NCBI GenBank assembly: GCA_023484045.1
Contig: JAMDAA010000019.1
Coordinates: 1-32,203, forward strand
DNA length: 32,203 nt
Direction: 5' to 3'
Origin: Patescibacteria group bacterium
GTDB taxonomy: Bacteria > Patescibacteriota > Microgenomatia > Levybacterales > UBA12049
The notes beneath the pieces are model-generated. The model was not told the origin of the DNA, made no database searches, and saw only the letters and a list, made by a program, of their open reading frames with translations. Below are positions 27,822 through 32,203 of the stretch, one piece after another (within the stretch, counting starts at the first letter, position 1; every line of letters begins with the position of its first letter). Position numbers and translations under genes: made by a program.

Positions 27822-30548
27822 TTAACGTAATGCGAGATTTACCCAAAAATTTACGTCTCTTAAAAGAGACCTAGAGAATGTAATCGTATTTTGATTTTTT
27901 CGAACGCCGTCAGATGTATCGACGATCTGAAAACTATCAGGATAGGTTAGACTCAGAGAATAAGGATCATCATCTGTCCCGGGTTGTTTAAAAACTTTAA
28001 GGGAATATGTAAATGCAGTTTGTGACGAAATTCCGGGGTTTGAATATTTATATTTAATCTGAATCGTTTTGTAAGAATCACTTGGGACGACTGTTAAAAA
28101 TCCGTAAATCGTTTTATTTTCTTCGATCGATTTTTCGACTTCTAATCCTAAAGGAGGTCGAAAATTTTTGTTTTCGTAGACCGAGAAATCTGTTACGGCG
28201 GGAACAATTTTTTGATCTTGTCCATCGATGATGACAGACGTGAGTTCTGATCCAAACGGCAAAATTATCCTTAAATAATTTTTATAATCACCGCCTGGCC
28301 AGACTCCGGGCTTACTCAAATTTCCGTATTTAATCAAGACTTCACTACTAACATCTCCGTTTTTTTCGATCAAAACCGATTGGTCGATTTTCCGTTTAAT
28401 AAAATAGTTTGCCTTGTTCACTCCGATGTTTGCCTCGTTTATGCCCAAAAAATCGTTAATCGTTTGTTCGTTGTTTTCTCTATTATCCCAAAGCGAGGAT
28501 GATAGATTATTAATCGTAAAAATGTTTTGGGTAATTTTGTCAGAAAACACAAAAAGCAAATGTTTTTCGTAAACCGATTTTGCGACAATATTCATAAGGC
28601 TTAAGTAGGGGAGACTGTTATTCGCCGTGAGTTTATTTTGAATCGAGTTAAAAAGTGATCTTAAAAAATCCTTTTTTTGCGTTGAACCGGCGAAAGAATT
28701 TTTTTCTACTTTTTCTTGGGTCAGCATATAAAGATTGTCCGAATTAACCGATTCATTGTAATCTGCGACATAAATCGGTCCCAAGGCCGAAAGCGCGTTT
28801 TTTACAAATGAGACATCGACTCCGATCACGCCGTCGACAACCTGGCCTGTCTCGCGATTTAACATAAGCGCGGTTAAATATCCATTTTTAGAAAAATCGA
28901 CATCAAAATTGCTGTCGCGAAGATAAAGATGAACCAATGGAATATAACGTCTTATCGGAAACGGGGGTTCGACGTGACCCTTGAGCTGCCCGTCCGCTTC
29001 ATAGACATCATGAATCGTAAAATCTAAAACTCTTCCGTTTTCTAAAGTTAAAATCCCGTACGAACCGATAAATCCGCCGCCAGGACGAAGCTCCATGTTG
29101 TTTTGAAACAAAACCAAATATGTCTTTTTTCCTTCGAATCCAAATATTTTAAGATACGCATCTTTTGTACCCGTAAAAAGATTTATCGCGTCGTTATATT
29201 CATTAATTTTCTTAGACGGCAAAACACTACTAAAATAATTGCCATTTTTTTCGAGTTGTATTTTTTGAATAAGACCAATCGCGTTCTCAAAAGTATTGGC
29301 TGTGCTTATAAAATCCATTTTGGGAGTTAAACTTTGGCCGCTAGTGACTTTTTCAAATTTTGTTACTCCGTCGATCGTAGAATAAACTGCGTCTGAAATC
29401 TCCTCACCGCTTTTAATACTTATCGATGCCGAGTTCAACCAGTCTCTTTTACCAAAAGCTTGCGCTTCAAAGAAGATAACCCCTAATGTTTTTTGGGCAA
29501 AAACGAATAATTGCTTGGCGTTTTTACTCGCGAGTCTTGCTTGAATGTAGTCTGATCTATAAACAGCGTTTCTAGCATAATCAAGCTGGAACACGCCCAA
29601 AAAGAAAAAGGTAATCGTTAATAAAAATGGCAGAAGAAAAATTAAAATAATTAAATATAGAAAGTAAAAAAATAAATTAGGCCTGTGTTTTTTTGTGTTT
29701 TTTATTTTTTTACGATGGTTTACACTTGTACGTATTCCCGGCATGGTTTTGTCTACGATTTTTTGTAGAACCTCTTTTAAACGTTTTTCGATTGTATAAT
29801 CGTCGTTAAATAGATACACGGAATTTTCCGGGAGATCGGGTTTTTTTAATTTTTGTTGGGTGTTAAAATTTTCGTTTTCAAAATCGACGCGTAAAATCGG
29901 ATCAATCCGTTGAAACATCCGAATTATCGATAATTGCGTCGGAGAATTTTTTGGAAAAAGAAAATAATATTTGTCTTTCTGATTATTCGACAACGTGACT
30001 TCTAAAACTGAATCGACAAGATCATCGAGATAAACCACGTTCGTCTTTTCAATTTCCAAACCAGATGCGGTTATTTTCCCTGATGTCTTAGCCTGAAACA
30101 AAAAACTATTTATTAAAGAATGGCGGTCAAACGGCGTGTGTTCGTTAAAATAGTCGCCGAAATACATTATGGCCGAATTATTGTAGGAATCCGTTATGTG
30201 TCTTGCCAAAACATCCGCGCCATAAACAAACGGGATTAAAAAAATTAACTTTGCTTTTGATTTTTCCGCTTGTTTTATAAAATGGTTTATAACATCCGTT
30301 ATTTCTTTTTCCCCGTTAAAAATAATAAAAATATAAGAATACGGATAGTCGGGGATTGTGGGAACTCTTTTTTTAAGAGACAGTAAAAAAATATTTTCGG
30401 AAACAGTTTTATGAATTTTATTTGATTCCGATGTTACATAAACCGTTTTGATTTTCCCGCTTATCTTTTGACAAATCGTGTTTCCGATAAAGCATTCTTT
30501 ATCGATAATTAGAGCTATTTTAGATTGTGTGTTGGCAGCTTCTGTCAT
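27822..30548 (-). CDS. SDR/epimerase-like N-terminal domain + TM + DUF4012-like extracellular protein; start ATG 30548 preferred
   Basis: VYLDDLVDSVLEVT near the end of the N-terminal domain; TM FYFLYLIILIFLLPFLLTITFFFLG; FQNNMELRPGGGFIGSYGILTLENGRVLDFTIHDVYEADGQLKGHV DUF4012 core. Confidence 0.82.
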   Translation of the reverse strand: MTEAANTQSKIALIIDKECFIGNTICQKISGKIKTVYVTSESNKIHKTVSENIFLLSLKKRVPTIPDYPYSYIFIIFNGEKEITDVINHFIKQAEKSKAKLIFLIPFVYGADVLARHITDSYNNSAIMYFGDYFNEHTPFDRHSLINSFLFQAKTSGKITASGLEIEKTNVVYLDDLVDSVLEVTLSNNQKDKYYFLFPKNSPTQLSIIRMFQRIDPILRVDFENENFNTQQKLKKPDLPENSVYLFNDDYTIEKRLKEVLQKIVDKTMPGIRTSVNHRKKIKNTKKHRPNLFFYFLYLIILIFLLPFLLTITFFFLGVFQLDYARNAVYRSDYIQARLASKNAKQLFVFAQKTLGVIFFEAQAFGKRDWLNSASISIKSGEEISDAVYSTIDGVTKFEKVTSGQSLTPKMDFISTANTFENAIGLIQKIQLEKNGNYFSSVLPSKKINEYNDAINLFTGTKDAYLKIFGFEGKKTYLVLFQNNMELRPGGGFIGSYGILTLENGRVLDFTIHDVYEADGQLKGHVEPPFPIRRYIPLVHLYLRDSNFDVDFSKNGYLTALMLNRETGQVVDGVIGVDVSFVKNALSALGPIYVADYNESVNSDNLYMLTQEKVEKNSFAGSTQKKDFLRSLFNSIQNKLTANNSLPYLSLMNIVAKSVYEKHLLFVFSDKITQNIFTINNLSSSLWDNRENNEQTINDFLGINEANIGVNKANYFIKRKIDQSVLIEKNGDVSSEVLIKYGNLSKPGVWPGGDYKNYLRIILPFGSELTSVIIDGQDQKIVPAVTDFSVYENKNFRPPLGLEVEKSIEENKTIYGFLTVVPSDSYKTIQIKYKYSNPGISSQTAFTYSLKVFKQPGTDDDPYSLSLTYPDSFQIVDTSDGVRKNQNTITFSRSLLRDVNFWVNLALR

Positions 30549-30685
30549 CAAATTTTATTTTAGGCGACCAGAAGCTTATTGTCTAGTCACTGAGTTTATT
30601 ACTTCCGATAAACTTTAAAGGACTATCCTTCTAATTACAATATTATTGCATCCCTGGTGATGTTATTATATACTTCCCATACTAA

Positions 30686-32203
30686 ATGAGTGAAAAATTA
30701 AAACCTAATATTGAATCTCTGCCTTTTATTAAACAAGAAAAAGAATTATTAAAACAGGAAACTGAATTTCTTAAAGGACGAGAAAAAGGGGCCTATGTCG
30801 GATTACTCACCAATTCAAGCGTCGATATGGTTTCAACTTTTTATCCTGGAATTACAGAAGGCATTCTTGGCATATATAAGTTTGTGGAAAAAGAGGCAAC
30901 AGATCCTTTGAGTCCTCATGGATTTTTAAATCGCTATATAAAAGCTGCGCATTCATTGGGGAAACTTCTAACAAATGAGGAAATAGTTGGATTAAGAAAA
31001 AGGATGGACGCCGGAGAATTTAATGAACAATTTGAGGCATACAGATTACTTAGGGCTGTTTCGCCTCTAGCCAGAAGTTCAGATGACGGTCGAGAGGGAC
31101 GTTTTGAGAAATATAGACCTATCCACGACGAAAATGATATTGTCTTCAATAAAAGAATATGCCTTGCAAGAGTCCAGGGACTAAAAAGCGATCTTCAATC
31201 CGTATACGGAGAGGTTGATTGCCAAAAGGCATTACTTACAGAATTAATTCTCTCCGCTCCATTTTTAACAACTGTTATAAGCGGAAAGCCTGTTGATGAT
31301 GAAGCTCAAAAGAGATATCAGTCCTATCTGGAAGAAGCTGTTGAATTTGTTCGATCATTTGATCTAGACAAAAGAGTACAAAAATTTGAAGAAGCGACTA
31401 TAGAATACCCCGTTAAGTGGACTTATGAACCGAGTGTTTATGGCATACCTACTTTTGATAAACAGTATGTCGAACGCGTTTATAAACTTGCTGGCTTATT
31501 AAAAGACGGGCAAGGCAGTATAGAAGAAATTTACAGCGTCCTTTCGGACACTATTCTAAGACGAGATAAAATATTTAAAATATTCACCGTTGAAACCCCA
31601 ACCAGGCAAACAGAAATAAGAATTTTACCAGAGCGATTACAGCCCGTATTTTTTGACGATATTGCTGGTTACGAAGATCAAAAAAGATTCCTGCAAATAC
31701 TACTTGCCAGAACTCAAATTCAAGACCCAATCGTAGATGATATAAGAATTATCATCTCAGCTGGAAAACAAGGACTCGGAAAAACCTTGGGCGTGAAAGC
31801 GTTTTTAAACGCTCTCCCTCAAAATGCCAAAGGTGCCGTAGTTAGTATTGATGCCGCTAGGGGAACAAGGGGAAATGTACCAGAATACGATTTTTTGATG
31901 AAGCTAGCAAGTTATCACCCAGAGTTACATATTTTCGCAGTTATTGAAGATATTGATACATTGACAGGAGACAGACTTCAATTTGCATCCACTAGAAAGT
32001 TTTTAGAAATCGATTCTGTTACTTCCGACTCTAATCCAAAAAATTTTCACTTAATCGCTACAACAAATAGGCCTGACGTTATAGATCCGGCCGTAACTCG
32101 TCCGGGAAGGACAGCAAAAATTTTAGTCTATCAAAAACCAAAACCCCAAGAAAGAAAAGAGATTATCGCTATTTATGGTAATAAAAATAATTATCATTTT
32201 TCC
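30686..32203 (+). CDS. AAA+ ATPase with uncharacterised N-terminal region, 3'-truncated by window edge (not in ORF track)
   Basis: Open frame from ATG 30686 to the window end. DIAGYEDQKRFLQ, SAGKQGLGKT Walker A, FAVIEDIDTL Walker B, HLIATTNRPDVIDPAVTRPGR second region of homology. Promoter TTGCAT-N17-TATACT at 30646-30674. Confidence 0.85.
   Translation, partial: MSEKLKPNIESLPFIKQEKELLKQETEFLKGREKGAYVGLLTNSSVDMVSTFYPGITEGILGIYKFVEKEATDPLSPHGFLNRYIKAAHSLGKLLTNEEIVGLRKRMDAGEFNEQFEAYRLLRAVSPLARSSDDGREGRFEKYRPIHDENDIVFNKRICLARVQGLKSDLQSVYGEVDCQKALLTELILSAPFLTTVISGKPVDDEAQKRYQSYLEEAVEFVRSFDLDKRVQKFEEATIEYPVKWTYEPSVYGIPTFDKQYVERVYKLAGLLKDGQGSIEEIYSVLSDTILRRDKIFKIFTVETPTRQTEIRILPERLQPVFFDDIAGYEDQKRFLQILLARTQIQDPIVDDIRIIISAGKQGLGKTLGVKAFLNALPQNAKGAVVSIDAARGTRGNVPEYDFLMKLASYHPELHIFAVIEDIDTLTGDRLQFASTRKFLEIDSVTSDSNPKNFHLIATTNRPDVIDPAVTRPGRTAKILVYQKPKPQERKEIIAIYGNKNNYHFS

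Noticed and set aside
30571-30592. agaagcttattgtctagtcactgag as another AG-phased heptamer array
   Set aside because: AG positions are 15 nt apart, not a multiple of 7; better explained as the DUF4012 promoter (-35 TAGACA).

Overview
The window looks like a patescibacterial (CPR, Microgenomates-like) chromosome segment: AT-rich, compact, standard genetic code. This lineage guess comes from gene style only. Main content: (1) a co-directional purine cluster purB(partial)-purE-purC-purSL-purQ-[HAD]-[P-loop NTPase]-purM; (2) a SAM methyltransferase, a Doc-type Fic gene preceded by an unlisted 41-aa ORF, comM/yifB, a multipass membrane protein and a Ca-type P-ATPase; (3) ruvB, ruvA and ruvC on the minus strand, interrupted by an S23-like four-helix-bundle gene and an unknown gene; (4) a small DUF5678-like/retropepsin-like gene pair, ribosomal protein L25, def, plant-type dapB, valS, a NYN-domain gene, nth, a DUF5661-like gene, an SDR-like/DUF4012 fusion, and an AAA+ ATPase open at the right edge. 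Four observations stand out. Many transcription units appear leaderless, with a -10 box 6-9 nt before the ATG, and several listed ORF starts actually lie in promoter boxes. Period-8 and period-7 degenerate repeats occur between genes and inside ruvC and nth. The S23-like gene is bracketed by inverted octamer repeats between ruvA and ruvB. A perfect 35-bp direct repeat flanks the NYN gene. No tRNA, rRNA or CRISPR was seen.
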